Shown here: positions 21,061 through 33,257 of the stretch, one piece after another
Layout: the number at the start of each line of letters is the position of its first letter
Numbering within the stretch: the stretch's first letter is position 1
NCBI GenBank assembly: GCA_947561585.1
Contig: CANNZV010003233.1
Span: forward strand, 1 to 64,000
DNA: 64,000 nucleotides
Source of the DNA: Caprella mutica
Taxonomy: Eukaryota; Arthropoda; Malacostraca; Amphipoda; Caprellidae
Direction: 5' to 3'
Program-made: the position numbers and the translations under genes
The notes under the pieces: model-generated
The model's database searches: none
The model's input: the letters and a program-made list of their open reading frames with translations, nothing else
Told to the model about the DNA's origin: nothing

Positions 21061-22920
21061 ATATATGATAAGTGATCATATATGATCACTTGGGTCGAAT
21101 AGTGAACACTTTATTGTTTTGATAATTTTTAATTTTATTTAATAATAACATAATATGTTGAATTAAATACCTGGTTAAATGCAGAAACTATAATGAAAGT
21201 ATCATAGCGTATTTCTCATAATGAACACTGCTTAAAAGATCAAGAAAATTTGTATATATAATCAAATAATTACACAGTTTAGGGTTGAGTCATGAATGAT
21301 ATCAACTTTTAAAATTACTCTCGTCATATAATTGATATAAAATCTCTAACATCGATTTCACCATTATCATTCATTGGCATGAAGCGAGTAAAAGGATGTA
21401 TCCTTGGGAGGAGCACAAGCTACATTTGTGTCATGTGACTGGGGGAAGTAAGGGAGGATAGCTCTCTCGTTACGTTGTGAAGAGAGAAAAAAGGGGCAGT
21501 TGTGCAAAGTGTGGCAGGGTGGTGCAAAGAAAAACAACGGAGGTACACTGAGGGGTAAGAGCCACAAAACATGCACTGGCATGAAAATTTATCAGAGTAG
21601 CGAGAGATGGAGAATAACACAGTTGTTCGTGGGGTTAACAAGCAGGAAGAGAGAGAAGAAACTAGTTAGCATCTATGTATCACCCAGAGGGAAGGAAAGG
21701 AGGATAGATAAGAGTGCTGTGAAGGGCTCAACATGAACCAGCCACTTTGCGAAACGCATGTATACGAGGACGCCATTGGCTGGTGTAGTGAATGGCAGAG
21801 GAGGACCTGATGATTCTTAACATCAGAAGAGTGGCGAGACACCCATATTTTGAGAAGTTGAAAACAAGGAGGACATGGCATTACTCTGGATATGACAGTG
21901 GTCATGTCATTATGACAGTGGAAAGGAGTATGAATGGAAGGTAATCAATCACCTGATCATCATAGTAAGATGGAACATGAAGAAAAAAGTGACACTGAAA
22001 AAGCTGATGAAGAGGGTTAAGATAGTGAAGACAGATTGAGGGAAATACAGAGAAGAGATGAGAAGAGAAATTGAAGCTATATAACAAGTGGTGAAGGTGA
22101 AGTACAGGAAGATAGCGAAAAACATTAGGATGAATGACAGTGGAGATAAAGAGAGAAAGGAAATAGCTTTGGAGAAAGATATCATAGAACAGAGAGAAAT
22201 AGACGAAGAAGTGCATGAGGGTGATTGGAGAAGATAGAGATGACGAGTTAAAAAATCCTGTGCATTCAAACTTTTCCGGTTCAATCTGCAATGTATATTT
22301 ATGTCTGAATGACTATGAATTGCTTCTATAACTACTACGATTCTCACTAAAAATATTTTGAATACACTGTACACAACACTTTATATCATTTTTCTGTTCT
22401 TTGAAATTAGATTGACTAATTTAAAATGTCTAAACTGTCTACTAATGCTGTAAGATGACACATGTACTGGATTATTTTAATAAATTATTCTTTTTTTATA
22501 AATTTGATTTTTTTTATTATTGTTTCAATTTAAATGGAGAATTATTTTACAGTATAGAGTCATACTTTACATCAGAACTTTTTTCACTAAATAAAAGGAA
22601 ATGTAGCTACCTAATTTACAATATTTTTTTCATTATAATAAAAAATTTGTGAACCCTATCCAGCCCAAGTGATCATATCTGATCACTTGTCATATTAGGA
22701 GAACCAGGCGGTATGCCATATATATTTGATCACTTCAATTTATCCAATTTCCATGAAAAATATGGAAAAATGCAAAGGAATAAAAGTGTCTTAGAAACAA
22801 ATTTTGTATGAAAATTAGTAATCGAAAATTCAAATTTAACTTCATTTCTTCATTGGCCCGGTAAAGGGTTAATGTACAGTTTATTTAAACTGTAGGAATA
22901 ACGTAAATCACTAGAAGTAG
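21061..22920. other. Unassigned intergenic DNA
   Basis: I see no gene here. A purine-rich stretch (21400-22250) leaves open frames on both strands, but they lack recognisable domains, good splice contexts or a convincing start. A short palindrome, GTGATCATATATGATCACTT, lies near 21072-21091, with related GATCATATCTGATCACTT at 22669-22686. Confidence 0.5.
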
Positions 22921-22924
22921 GTAG

Positions 22925-24300
22925 TTTGAATTATTGTACGGTTCCACATTTTCGATCATAGAAATATAAACCTATATCTATACTATACCTACCTATTTTA
23001 ACTCGTTATTTTGATTGGTATCCATGATACCTGGATGTATCATGGATAGTATTGGATACCAATCAAAATAACCACTTAATATGTTATATTAGGTAGGCTT
23101 ATATAGTTTTTTCTTCCACTGTCAAAAGTGTATAACCGTACCTATTTTCACTTAAATATTGTGACTTACAATGAAGAAATAGTATTCCTACTTAGTTAGT
23201 TATTTTATTTCATTAACTAACTAAGTAGGTAACAAATATCTTCCTTTGAAACTGAAAACAGGTAAAAATAATTACATTAAAACTCTGACCTATATTTTTA
23301 ACTTGAAAGGTACTACCAGTACAACAAATTAAGAAAAAATTAGTTTAGGGTAAGTTCCAAATTATCAGTCAGATTCACATCTTCGGTCATATAAGAAAAA
23401 ACTGTATAGACCTACTAATAATTATAGTCTTCTTATAATTGGTATCCAATACAATCCATGATACCTGCAGAGTGCAAGTATCATGGATAGCAATTTAAAT
23501 AGACATTAAATAATCATTATTAGGTAAGTAGGAAATCATAAAATTTTAAAAATTAAAATATTTAAATCAAAGTTCATGAACCATGTTGTACATAAGTTAG
23601 TAAACAAAATGGCTGTCAGGATTACAAACAGACTCGGAGATGTACCGAACTTGTTATACATAGAAAGAGTTGTAGCTATTCAATGAATATAAGTAGAGTA
23701 TTAAGAATAATGGTTAATCAAGTTATACAGAATGCCTAATTAACACAAAATACCTTCCTATTATAAGTACAGCCAAATGTTTGAATTTAAGATTCTCGGT
23801 TCTAGACATGTACTGGACAACTGTCTGGACTCGTACATGTTTTAAAGTATTTACAATTAGCCTAATATTTAAGAAATAATACGATCGAATTATTTATATT
23901 TGAATTTGATAAATTATAAAGCACTAGTTTAAACATTACTGTTCATTTAATTAGGTATTTTGAGTAAATATATCAAACTGAAAGAATGTAGGTAGGTAGG
24001 TAGTTTTTTCTAATATGACCAAAGATGTGAAACTTGCCAATAATTTGGAATTGCAACCTATAGTCCTATAACGAAGTTACTGTGTTTAGTGTGTTACATA
24101 AGTACTAGCCACTGGTGACTGGGGTAACTTATGAATTATCAATCAGTTTCACTCCTTCAGTCTTATACCTATCTAAGAAAGAAACTAGCTATATCATAAT
24201 TATTATTATTTTAATTGGTAACATGAATGCCATTTCCAATGAAAATAACAATTATTAGGTAGCCTATATCTTTTGTTTTTGCTTCTATGACCAAAGATGC
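22925..24300. mobile_element. Cluster of three GGGTAAGTTCC-family MITEs
   Basis: The first spans 22925-23140 (GTACGGTTCCACATTTTCG and the complement of its end at 23120-23140). The second has its left end at 23346 (GGGTAAGTTCCAAATTATCA); its matching right end appears near 24007-24056 (AAAGATGTGAAACTTGCC), so several hundred bases were gained inside. The third, 24122-24300, is truncated on its right. Internal GGTATCCATGATACC-like palindromes are present at about 23017-23065 and 23440-23500. Confidence 0.6.
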
Positions 24301-24510
24301 TATTCAGGGTTTCTGTGAGAGAGGGGGGGGGGGGGGCAAGGAGAGTGTTCACGTAGCAATTAAACATCTTCCTATTCAGTGGTCTGTGACTCTGTGGTAT
24401 AATAGTACCAGATATTAGTTAGTCTGATTTAATTTTAACGACGGTTTATATATATTTCTTACGACTGTGTTAAATTTAATAAATTATTTACATATATTTA
24501 CAACGGTATG

Positions 24511-24683
24511 CCAGTCTGGAAAGTACAGGAGGACTTGTGGATTAATCCTGCGCCCAAGTCCTATTTAATTCCTATGCTCCCATGTTATTTGCTGCCCCCA
24601 AATCCCAATTTCTGTAAAAAATCCTGAGTCTGAGGAGACCTTCTTTTCAGACTGGATGGTAGGCAGTACTTTCCAGACTGGTA
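24511..24683 (+). mobile_element. CCAGTCTG-superfamily element, word GCGCCCAAGTCC
   Basis: It starts CCAGTCTGGAAAGTAC and ends GTACTTTCCAGACTGG, a 16-bp inverted repeat, with a second inner end TTTTCAGACTGG at 24655. The core is TTTAATTCCTATGCTCCCAT. Copies occur at 46460-46604 and inverted at about 29706-29835. It is inserted in a TTTTGCTACGAAC-word element. Confidence 0.75.
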
Positions 24684-24743
24684 TGTTACAATTAATTTTG
24701 CTACGAACATAAGAGATTTCTACAAACACTTAACCAGTTTCTG

Positions 24744-25110
24744 CAGACTGGGGAGCTGCTAAACTGTTCTCCAAGAAATCTTATATTTTAGCTTATATTC
24801 TCAGTAAAATACATTTAAATATAGGAGGAAATTAAGGATTGCGATTGTTCACAAAGAAAATGTTAAAATGTCCCATACTCTTCAGACTGGCTTCTATATT
24901 TTACAGTTTTTACTAAGAACAGAAGCCAAAATGGAGTTTTTCTTGGAGAAAACTTTAGCAGATCCTGCAGTCTGGATTATTTTCAGTGGATAAATTGGTA
25001 AAATGTTAGTGTATCAGCCATATTATGAGAAATTGTTGGTGGATTTTTTTCAGCTTTTTGAAAAAGTCAGTGGGATTTTGTGCACCAAATACAGACTGGC
25101 CTGACTGGGC
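24744..25110. mobile_element. Abutting fragments of CCAGTCTG-superfamily elements
   Basis: A nearly full element spans about 24744-24890, bounded by CAGACTGG. It carries TTCTCAGTAAAATACAT and a diverged core with TATAGGAGGAAATTAAGG. Next comes a half copy of the same family in inverse orientation (24891-24974). A half copy of the GTGGATTTT-word family follows, ending TTTTGTGCACCAAATACAGA at about 25100. Confidence 0.65.
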
Positions 25111-25297
25111 TCCAGGTAGCCTTTGGAAGCCTGTACCCTGAATCACTACTAGATAGCAGATAAAAACATAAAGCTTAAATCGCCTTAAAAGCTACACTTA
25201 ATAAGACACTTGGTGGATTTAACACGTTGGGTGCTGGAGTCAAAAACCAGGTTTCCACTGCATTGCGGGAGTTTGAATGTTCCATCATATCTGTACT

Positions 25298-25514
25298 CCA
25301 GTCTGCAGCTAAGCATGCAACATCAGTCTCTGAATATTTAATTTTTGAGGCAATTTCTCTCCAATATGGCCAAAAATCTCAAAATACTCTCCAATAATTA
25401 CATGTAAACATAGGAATTAATTAGAAAATTGTTGCAGGATAATTCAAGAGACCAATTTCAAAACGTCAATAGTGGCCATAGAATTCACAACGTCATGCAT
25501 CTTTTGCAGACTGG
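25298..25514 (-). mobile_element. CCAGTCTG-superfamily MITE with perfect 8-bp target duplication
   Basis: It starts CCAGTCTGCAGC and ends TCTTTTGCAGACTGG. The octamer TCTGTACT flanks both sides (25290-25297 and 25515-25522). The core is the complement of AATTAATTCCTATGTTTACA. The word CTCTCCAATA is repeated. The host is an older repeat (about 25205-25670) containing GCATTGCGGG motifs in two places. Confidence 0.88.
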
Positions 25515-26120
25515 TCTGTACTAGTAACGCAATTGAGCTGAAATTGTGTGTGGTTCATATCCGAGGTTAGTACTACCAATTGCACAAATAAAATCTCGCA
25601 TGTCCACAGGAGGGTATTTCGCAATGTAAAGCATCTGGTTCTACAGCATTGCGGGGTGGTCACTGCTTGATGTCAAAAACGGCATGTCTGAGACTCGTTC
25701 TTTATCAATTATTCAAGTTTGTAGATATATGTTTATTGTTTCTCAGTGGTTAGAATAAGAATGAATATATAATCATACAAATATTAATATATGTCAGCTA
25801 TCATAAAAATATTATTATAAGTCAGCTGTTGAATTTTATTCTGATCTATTTCTCGTATCTTGCTTAGGACGACTCTTACATACGATTTCGTTTTTTTTAA
25901 GGTATATGAAGAAATTTTGATGATCCCAATGAATTTTTATTTCCGCATGATGTTCTGAATGATTCTAGTTCAGAATAATGCATTTGTAAAAATAACTCTA
26001 AATATGTTAAGAGATGAATTCACAAAAAATAGTTAGCCAAAATGTTACAAACTCTAATCAGAAAGTGAAATCATTCTGTCCTGCCTGACATGGGCATCCA
26101 TACATAAATACCAGTCTGTA

Positions 26121-28502
26121 GCGTCAGACCGGGTGGCTTTGCGCACTTCAACATTCCGGGTGAAGTTGCGCATCGGTGATTGACGGCGAATGCTTGAAAA
26201 TATTTCAAATCAGACAACACCATTGGAAAGAGCAGCTCTTAAACCCTCTAGTCCATAAATTTCACGAAAATTCTAAGAGATTAAGTATAGATACTAAGTG
26301 TTCAAACAGAGACCTATGTTTTTTATAGCAAAATAATTATTTTGGACTAGAATCGAATCTCCGCGAACTATGCAGTAGTGTTGATAATTATGCTCAAATT
26401 TGATTGCAATTTACGTTGGATACGCATAATTTACTGCAGATTAACGTCATGCAAGATGATTTTAATAATAATTATAAATTATTGAGATATAACCAATATA
26501 CTAGATGCGCAAGAACACCCTGGGAATATTTTAATTCACGGGTGGACTTGCGCACATTTATTAATAAAGTTAAAGAGCTCTTATTCATTAATAAACCTGT
26601 GATATTCATCCCTGATAATCCTATATCACGGCAATTGCACAGCAGACTAACGGTAATTGCACAGCAGACTAACGGCAATTCCACAGCAGACTAACGGCAA
26701 TTCCACAGCAGACTAACGGCAATTCCACAGCAGACTAACGGCAATTCCACAGCAGACTAACGGCAATTCCACAGCAGACTAACGGCAATTCCACAGCAGA
26801 CTCACGGCAATTCCACAGCAGACTCACGGCAATTCCACAGCAGACTCACGGCAATTCCACAGCAGTCTCACGGCAATTCCACAGCAGTCTCACGGCAATT
26901 CCACAGCAGTCTCACGGCAATTCCACAGCAGCCTCACGGCAATTCAACAGCAGCCTCACGGCAATTCAACAGCAGCCTCACGGCAATTCAACAGCAGCCT
27001 CACGGCAATTCAACAGCAGCCTCACAGCAATTCAACAGCAGCCTCACGGCAATTGCACAGCGGCCTCACGGCAATTCTACATCAGACTCACGGCAATTCT
27101 ACGGCAGCCTCATGGCAATTCCACAGCAGCCTCACGGCAATTCCACAGCAGCCTCACAGCAATTCAACAGCAGCCTCACAGCAATTCAACAGCAGCCTCA
27201 CAGCAATTCAACAGCAGCCTCACAGCAATTGCACAGCAGCCTCACAGCAATTGCACAGCAGCCTCACGGCAATTGCACAGCAGCCTCACGGCAATTGCAC
27301 AGCAGCCTCACGGCAATTGCACAGCAGCCTCACGGCAATTGCACAGCAGCCTCACGGCAATTGCACAGCAGCCTCACGGCAATTGCACAGCAGCCTCACG
27401 GCAATTGCACAGCAGCCTCACGGCAATTGCACAGCAGCCTCACGGCAATTGCACTTCAGACTCACGGCAATTCCACATCAGACTCACGGCAATTCCACAT
27501 CAGACTCACGGCAATTCCACAGCAGACTCACGGCAATTGCACAGCAGACTCACGGCAATTGCACAGCAGCCTCGCGGCAATTGCACAGCAGCCTCGCGGC
27601 AATTGCACAGCAGCCTCGCGGCAATTGCACAGCAGCCTCGCGGCAATTGCACAGCAGCCTCGCGGCAATTGCACAGCAGCCTCGCGGCAATTGCACAGCA
27701 GCCTCGCGGCAATTGCACAGCAGCCTCGCGGCAATTGCACAGCAGCCTCGCGGCAATTCCACAGCAGCCTCGCGGCAATTCCACAGCAGCCTCGCGGCAA
27801 TTCCACAGCAGACTCACGTTAATTGCACAGCAGCCTCACGGCAATTCCACAGCAGCCTCACGGCAATTCCACAGCAGCCTCACGGCAATTGCACAGCAGC
27901 CTCACGGCAATTGCACAGCAGCCTCACGGCAATTGCACAGCAGCCTCACGGCAATTGCACAGCAGCCTCACGGCAATTGCACAGCAGCCTCACGGCAATT
28001 GCACAGCAGCCTCACGGCAATTCCACAGCAGCCTCACGGCAATTCCACAGCAGCCTCACGGCAATTCCACAGCAGCCTCACGGCAATTCCACAGCAGCCT
28101 CACGGCAATTCCACAGTAGACTCACGGCAATTGCACAGCAGACTCACGGCAATTGCACAGCAGACTCACGGCAGTTGCATAGCATATCGGGGTTAGATTT
28201 TCTATGCACAGTTTACACAAAGGATGAACTTGCGCACTGCGCAGTTTCACATAGGGTGTACTTGCGCGGTGCGCAAGTACACCCGGTAAGTGCGCAAAAT
28301 TCACCCGGTTTATCCCCACGATCTTTGCGCACAGTTTTTCGAAGATAACTTTTTTCTATTGAACTTAAAAGAGTTGAAACTTGGTGTGCACCTAGGTCTA
28401 CCCTTCATCTATCTGCACACAAAAAATCAGATTGCTGACTTCTCCAGTTTTTTCGTAAAATCAAAGTATGCGGAAAATGCGCAAAGCCACCCGGTCCGAC
28501 GC
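26121..28502. mobile_element. TA-flanked element, 2.4 kb, carrying a 22-bp minisatellite
   Basis: The left terminus GCGTCAGACCGGGTGGCTTT is matched by the complement of the right terminus AAAGCCACCCGGTCCGACGC. TA flanks both ends. Removing the element and one TA rejoins CCAGTCTGTA with TTAGGTGCACAAAAT, matching the intact end of the host element family (compare the complement of 48015-48036). Motifs TTGCGCA and ACCGGGT recur near both ends. No transposase is encoded. About 65% of its length is the tandem array. Confidence 0.85.
26627..28184 (+). repeat. 22-bp minisatellite, about 70 copies
   Basis: The unit is close to CGGCAATTGCACAGCAGCCT plus CA. Variants run in blocks: GACTAA units first, then GACTCA, then AATTCAACAG, a long block with GCCTCA, a block with GCCTCG, and GCCTCA again. 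Because 22 is not a multiple of three and the unit lacks plus-strand stops, all three frames stay open. The longest frame (27053-28348) therefore looks like a 431-aa protein but is an artefact. Confidence 0.95.
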
Positions 28503-28504
28503 TA

Positions 28505-28700
28505 TTAGGTGCACAAAATCCCACTGACTTTTTCAAAAAGCTGAAAAAATCCACCATAAATTTCCAGTAATTTGGCTGATCCACCAACATTTTCCTAATT
28601 TTTCCACTGAAATTTTATGGTAACATAGGAATAAATAGTTAAAAATGATAAAAATCCACCGCCTTTGCCAGAATATTATATTCAAAAGGGAAAAAATTCC
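28505..28700 (-). mobile_element. CCAGTCTG-superfamily element, word AATTCCACC, interrupted
   Basis: The left end of this element lies at 26111-26118 (CCAGTCTG), on the other side of the 2.4 kb TA element. This part contains CACAAAATCCCACTGAC, the core ATGGTAACATAGGAATAAAT and repeated TCCACC words. The right terminus is lost. Confidence 0.7.
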
Positions 28701-29229
28701 ACAGAGATGTGACGTAGTTAGTTTACTTCACTATAACGTCTCAGTGTATGGGCTCTTAAGTGATTAGGATCTTACTCTTATGGTATTTTCAGATTCCTTT
28801 CTCTTTATAAATCTCTTTCTACTAAATACTCATGGTACCATGCCCTAGAACCACCTTGCCACTATGGTTCCGACCTCAGGCCTCTGGTCCAAGCTTAACT
28901 GTATTTAAGGGTAATAATGGTAAAGTAATTAACACTTAAAGAGATTATATTCATTGGTCAAGCACAAGTTATTACAAATAATATCTCCTCTAGAACGCTC
29001 GCAAGTTAAGGTCTCAAATAACTACGAACAGGAGAATAGGTGTGTAGCTCACGAGAGCAAATCGGTAACTGACTTGACTGTCACTTACTTACAATCATAT
29101 AGGTTCGTGATGATAGTAATGCATACACAATTGCTGTGTTTGCTTTACCACAGAGATGTCGGTGGAAAATTTACCATGAAATACAGACTGGCATACATAC
29201 ATCCTGTATTTCAATTTGCAGCATAAAAT

Positions 29230-29700
29230 ATAAAACAATTAATTCAAAATTCTAACTATTAGTTATTCATGAAAGAATTCATTGGATTAATATTTGGTAG
29301 CTACATATGTAAATGAAAACGGTTTTACAGACATGAAATAACATTTCTCATATTTTTTACTATATACCTATGGTCTACTTAATGTTTAAAATATGATCAG
29401 TTGCTTATAGAAAATTGATTTCCTATAATAAAGCAATTATAAATATAGTTTTATTCAAAAAATTTATTTTAATTTTCTCAATTTCAATGCAAATTGTTAT
29501 AGGGTCAAGCAGGTAAATTGCGGAACACTAACTAAGTGCGGCCTCTAACAACAGAAACATCATTGCTTCAAAAGTTCAAAACACTCGTTAAAAACTTAAA
29601 TTAATAAATTATAGCATGCACTGCTGACTGCGCTTCTTTTGGTACAGTAATTATGCAAAATTCTAATGTTATTTAGTTTCCAAATGTTTAAGTGACTTTC
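29230..29700. other. Unassigned AT-rich intergenic DNA
   Basis: No gene, repeat boundary or RNA feature was recognised. The only open frame nearby (28954-29226) has no similarity and no splice or start support. Confidence 0.4.
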
Positions 29701-29705
29701 TTGAG

Positions 29706-30060
29706 AGCCAGTCTGAAAAGAATGTCTCCTCAGATACAGGATTATTTACAAAAATGGGGGTTTGGGCGCAGCAAATAACATGGGAGCATAGGAATTAAAT
29801 AGGACTTGGGCGCAGGATTAATCCACAAATCTGCAGAATGAGTCTCTTCTTCTGCAGAGATTTTAATTTGAGAGACAGTTACTCTCTGACTCTCAGTAGC
29901 AGTTCAGAATCTCCCGCAGCTAAATTAATGGTAACATAGGAATTAATTCAAAATCTCCCACAGCTAAATTATTGGTAACATAGGAATTAATTCAAATGAA
30001 AAATCTCCTGCAGAGATTTCCAATTTCTACCATGTTTTTAAGTGTGGCAGGAAAGTCGCC
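29706..30060. mobile_element. Two adjoining CCAGTCTG-superfamily elements (GCGCCCAAG and CTCCCGCAG words)
   Basis: Bases 29706-29835 are the inverse of the element at 46460-46604, with GGGCGCAGCAAATAACATG and the core CATAGGAATTAAATAGGAC. Bases about 29845-30060 belong to the CTCCCGCAG family. There the core block GGTAACATAGGAATTAATTC occurs twice in tandem, an internal duplication. Confidence 0.7.
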
Positions 30061-30081
30061 AGTTTAGTTAGATAATAGATC

Positions 30082-30459
30082 CCAGACTGCCAAGTAATAA
30101 AGCATGTCCAAACTCGCCATTTTAATGGCGAGTTTGTGACAGTTATTTTGAGCCCTACAATTGCAAATGGCGAGTTTTATCTATTTTTCTCCTATGCTAC
30201 AATGTTATTTTGGAGAGAATTTATGAAAAATTGATCATTTTAGAGAGAATTTGTTTAATTTTGGAGAGAGCTGGAGAGACAAATGGTGAGTTTATGAGAC
30301 ATACTATTTTACTTGGCCAGACTGCAGGAACTGGTAAACTGTTCTCCAAGAAATTCTCTATTTTGGTTCTGTTCTCAGTAAAATACATGTAAATATAGGA
30401 GGAAATTAAAGATTGTTCGCACAAAAAAAGTTAAAAATGTCTCATGTTCTGCAAACTGG
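30082..30459 (+). mobile_element. CCAGACTG-ended MITE with perfect target duplication, split by another
   Basis: It starts CCAGACTG and ends TTCTGCAAACTGG. AATAGATC flanks both sides (30074-30081 and 30460-30467). It is interrupted after its first eight bases by the element at 30090-30316. The diverged core reads ACATGTAAATATAGGAGGAA. Family members lie at about 24744, 46745, 48870 (inverse) and 59369. Confidence 0.85.
30090..30316 (+). mobile_element. CCAAGTAA-ended element inserted in another element's terminus
   Basis: It starts CCAAGTAATAAAGC and ends TTTTACTTGG. CCAGACTG flanks both sides (30082-30089 and 30317-30324). That octamer is the host element's own terminus, so it is both target duplication and host end. 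It contains AACTCGCCATTTTAATGGCG and TTTGGAGAGA words, and a diverged core TCTCCTATGCTACAATG. A second copy lies at about 46900-47138. Confidence 0.85.
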
Positions 30460-30759
30460 AATAGATCCAGGTCGCCACATTTAAGTTACTTTAAAGGAGA
30501 AATTTGGTTTCCTAAATTCCTAGTGAAGATTTTATACTTGGAAGTTTTCAAGTTGGAAGTTTGGAACCATCTTTATGCTTCATGCCTGATGCATGTGTAT
30601 CTCTTGACTCTTGAGACTATTTTAGGAGTGATTTACTTGTTATTTACAGGTTTTCCAGCTTATTTAACCTCTCAAAAGTCGCCAATATACTGGCGACTTT
30701 GCCCATACTTTAAAACAGGGAATTTCTAAAATTCAATCAAAAACTCCCCTCCTGCAGAG

Positions 30760-31250
30760 TATTGGAAAAATGTTCCATATTCTGCAGACTGGACAAATCC
30801 TACTGTACTTTTAAAATTTTCAGACTGGCTTGAGGGGGGGGCCTCAATTATAAATAATAAATTAAAGGACCGCAATTTATCTGTGTGACCCTAGGTAGTG
30901 CCATATTTACTCAGTGGTCAAATTTTTTTTTAAATACTAGAAGCGGAAGTGACCCACTTGTGGGTTACCCGCACTCTACTAAAAGCGGCAGTGACCCACC
31001 GGTGAGTAACCCCGCACGCAACGTGTTAAACAGAATTTTAAACATTTTTTCTTTTTCAGCTTTTTGAAAAAGTCAGTTGGATTTTGTTCACCAAATACAG
31101 ACTGGCACCTCACAACCTCACAGTACAAAGTCAGAACACACTCAGAATTTCAGAAGCTATTCATAGTAAAATAATTGTAAACATAGGAATTAATTAAAAT
31201 TGTTCGTGAATCGTGTTCCACTTCCACAGAGTACAGACCAGACCACCATC
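30760..31250. repeat. Fragments of CCAGTCTG-superfamily elements and a GTGACCCAC repeat
   Basis: Single ends with CTGCAGACTGG (about 30795) and CAGACTGG (about 30825 and 31105) are separated by a short tandem of AGCGG[AC]AGTGACCCAC units (about 30940-31010). A core GTAAACATAGGAATTAATTA lies near 31165-31187. Confidence 0.5.
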
Positions 31251-31678
31251 ATACCATGAGATATTGGTCAACAGAATTAGGTCAATTTAGTTGAAACCTT
31301 TTACCATGACACTTTCCTAAATTTGGTAACATCTCTAGCGTCAAGTTGTCAACCGTCAACCACAGGAACTGTGGAACACAAGTAAAGCCTTGACATAATA
31401 ATATAAAAAAAAAAAAATGACAGAAAATTCAAAGAAACCGCTATAGGTATTAAATCTTTTTTGCGGAAACATAATTTTCTCCCTCAGGAGTCAGGACTCA
31501 GGTACTTATTTATTTATTAGTACCTATCTATAATAATAAATTATTTATTTATTATTCATCTAGGTATACTTATTTGCGTATGAAGATCTTTCCAGTATGC
31601 AGAGCAGGCTATTTAATTAATATATTAGAATATTTGCTCGAATGAAATAAAATATTGTGTAAGCTACGATTATCAAAC

Positions 31679-32828
31679 CCCAGTAAACATTACAATGTTG
31701 GGCCAACGTTGGCCCAATTCAGAACGAAATTCTGGGCCAACCTGTCATGCTGGTCTCGGTGTATTGGGCCAGTAAAGGCCCGCCGTTGGCCCACCTCACG
31801 GATGTCCACCGGCCCTGAACAGTATAACCACGTATAATTTATAAATGACTTATTGGTACTGGCGATATTTAACGTTGCCGATGTAGTGCTAGTGTTGCAT
31901 TGGGCTAGTGCTAATCCGACGTTTTGTCAATTTACTGACCCAGTTCTAGCAAATGTCTCATGAATAACTTATAAACGTCTTATTAATGAATTATAAATTT
32001 GTTATTAATACATAATGTTGCCGAATCGCCGATATCATGTCGGTCTACGGAATGTGCTATTTTATATTAGATGTGTATTACGTCATGAAGAACACGTGAA
32101 GACAACAGTTACTTCCCACAATGTAGTAACCGTCCTATATATACAAATTATATATTGAAATTAGGGGATAACAATATACAACAGCTACCTATTCAAACTC
32201 AAATTTATATTATTTTATCTACGCTAATTTAACCAAATAATAATATTTTAATTTAAAATTGAATAGAAAGTTTAATTTACAATCGGAAAAATAACTTTTC
32301 ATACTAAATATATGAATTAACTAGCGGCCAGGCTCATTTTTATGAATGAAATAAATAAAGGGTTAAAATAAAAATTGAAGGGTTAACAGGCCCATTTTTT
32401 ACCAACTTGTCAGAAATGGCTACAATTCCAAATATATACTTAATTGAGGTATTAATTTGGCTATTTGGTGTGATTAATATGGAGAAAGATCGTTTGCACC
32501 AAATCTCTCTTATTGTCTGGCGATAACTGCCAAATAGAACCGGTGGACCAACATAATAGATATATACTGGTAGAGTGGTAGTACATACATCAAAAATCAC
32601 TGGATTGGTTAACCAATGCTCCCTTTCATTGGGCCAGTGCTGTTTGGCAACCGTTGGTCCAATGTCGTTTATCATACATTGGCCCAGTGTGCAACAGCAT
32701 TGGCGTGCCAATTCCTGATCGTGCCTTTACTTTGTCAACGTTTACCGACGTTTACCCAGGCCTTCTATAGTAGTGTACACTATAGATTGCCTTGCGTTGG
32801 TCCAATTGTACAATGTTATCAGGGTAGT
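31679..32828. mobile_element. Non-autonomous element rich in GTTGGCCCA motifs, ~1.15 kb
   Basis: The left end is CCCAGTAAACATTACAATGT and the right end is the complement of CCCTGATAACATTGTACAA. Both are followed by a GGCCAACG or GGACCAACG motif. TTGGGCC and GGCCCA words cluster in the first 150 and last 220 bases. No transposase frame is present. Confidence 0.6.
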
Positions 32829-33257
32829 TCTGTTTATAGTAGTTATTTCTAGTAGAAAATTCCAATGGATACAACAAGAACCTTCCAGGTTAGAGCGATT
32901 TCTCTTTGTGTATAAATATAGGTAGCCAACTTCATATGTGACGAAATATGTATTCCAAATTTAATAAGTACGTACTTATATAATTATATCATTATTTTAC
33001 CATCTGTTTTCTCCAAATTACTATCTGCTGCCAATAGGAAGTTTGAAAAAATATAGACTCTAATATTACTTGGTCAAATTTATATATGCTCACATAAATA
33101 GATTAAACTATAAATCAATTGTTTCAATAATTAATTGATAAATAGGTGTATAAATTATAATATTGAATTTATAACTATAATTTTTCTTGAAAAAATCAAA
33201 TTCTAGCTGTCAACCATTCAGGGTTTAAAATCTATTTTTCTCATTCTCCTTCATTAT

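Noticed and set aside
21420..22374. Long open frames on both strands
   Set aside because: A purine-rich composition depletes stops on one strand; there are no domains and no plausible exon ends.
26627..28184. CRISPR-like array
   Set aside because: Units are contiguous with no unique spacers, no cas genes are present, and the DNA is eukaryotic.
27053..28348. 431-aa open frame with repeating peptide units, and overlapping frames on both strands
   Set aside because: It is generated by a 22-bp tandem repeat without stop codons; all three plus frames stay open in the same interval, and no start, splice or conservation signal supports translation.
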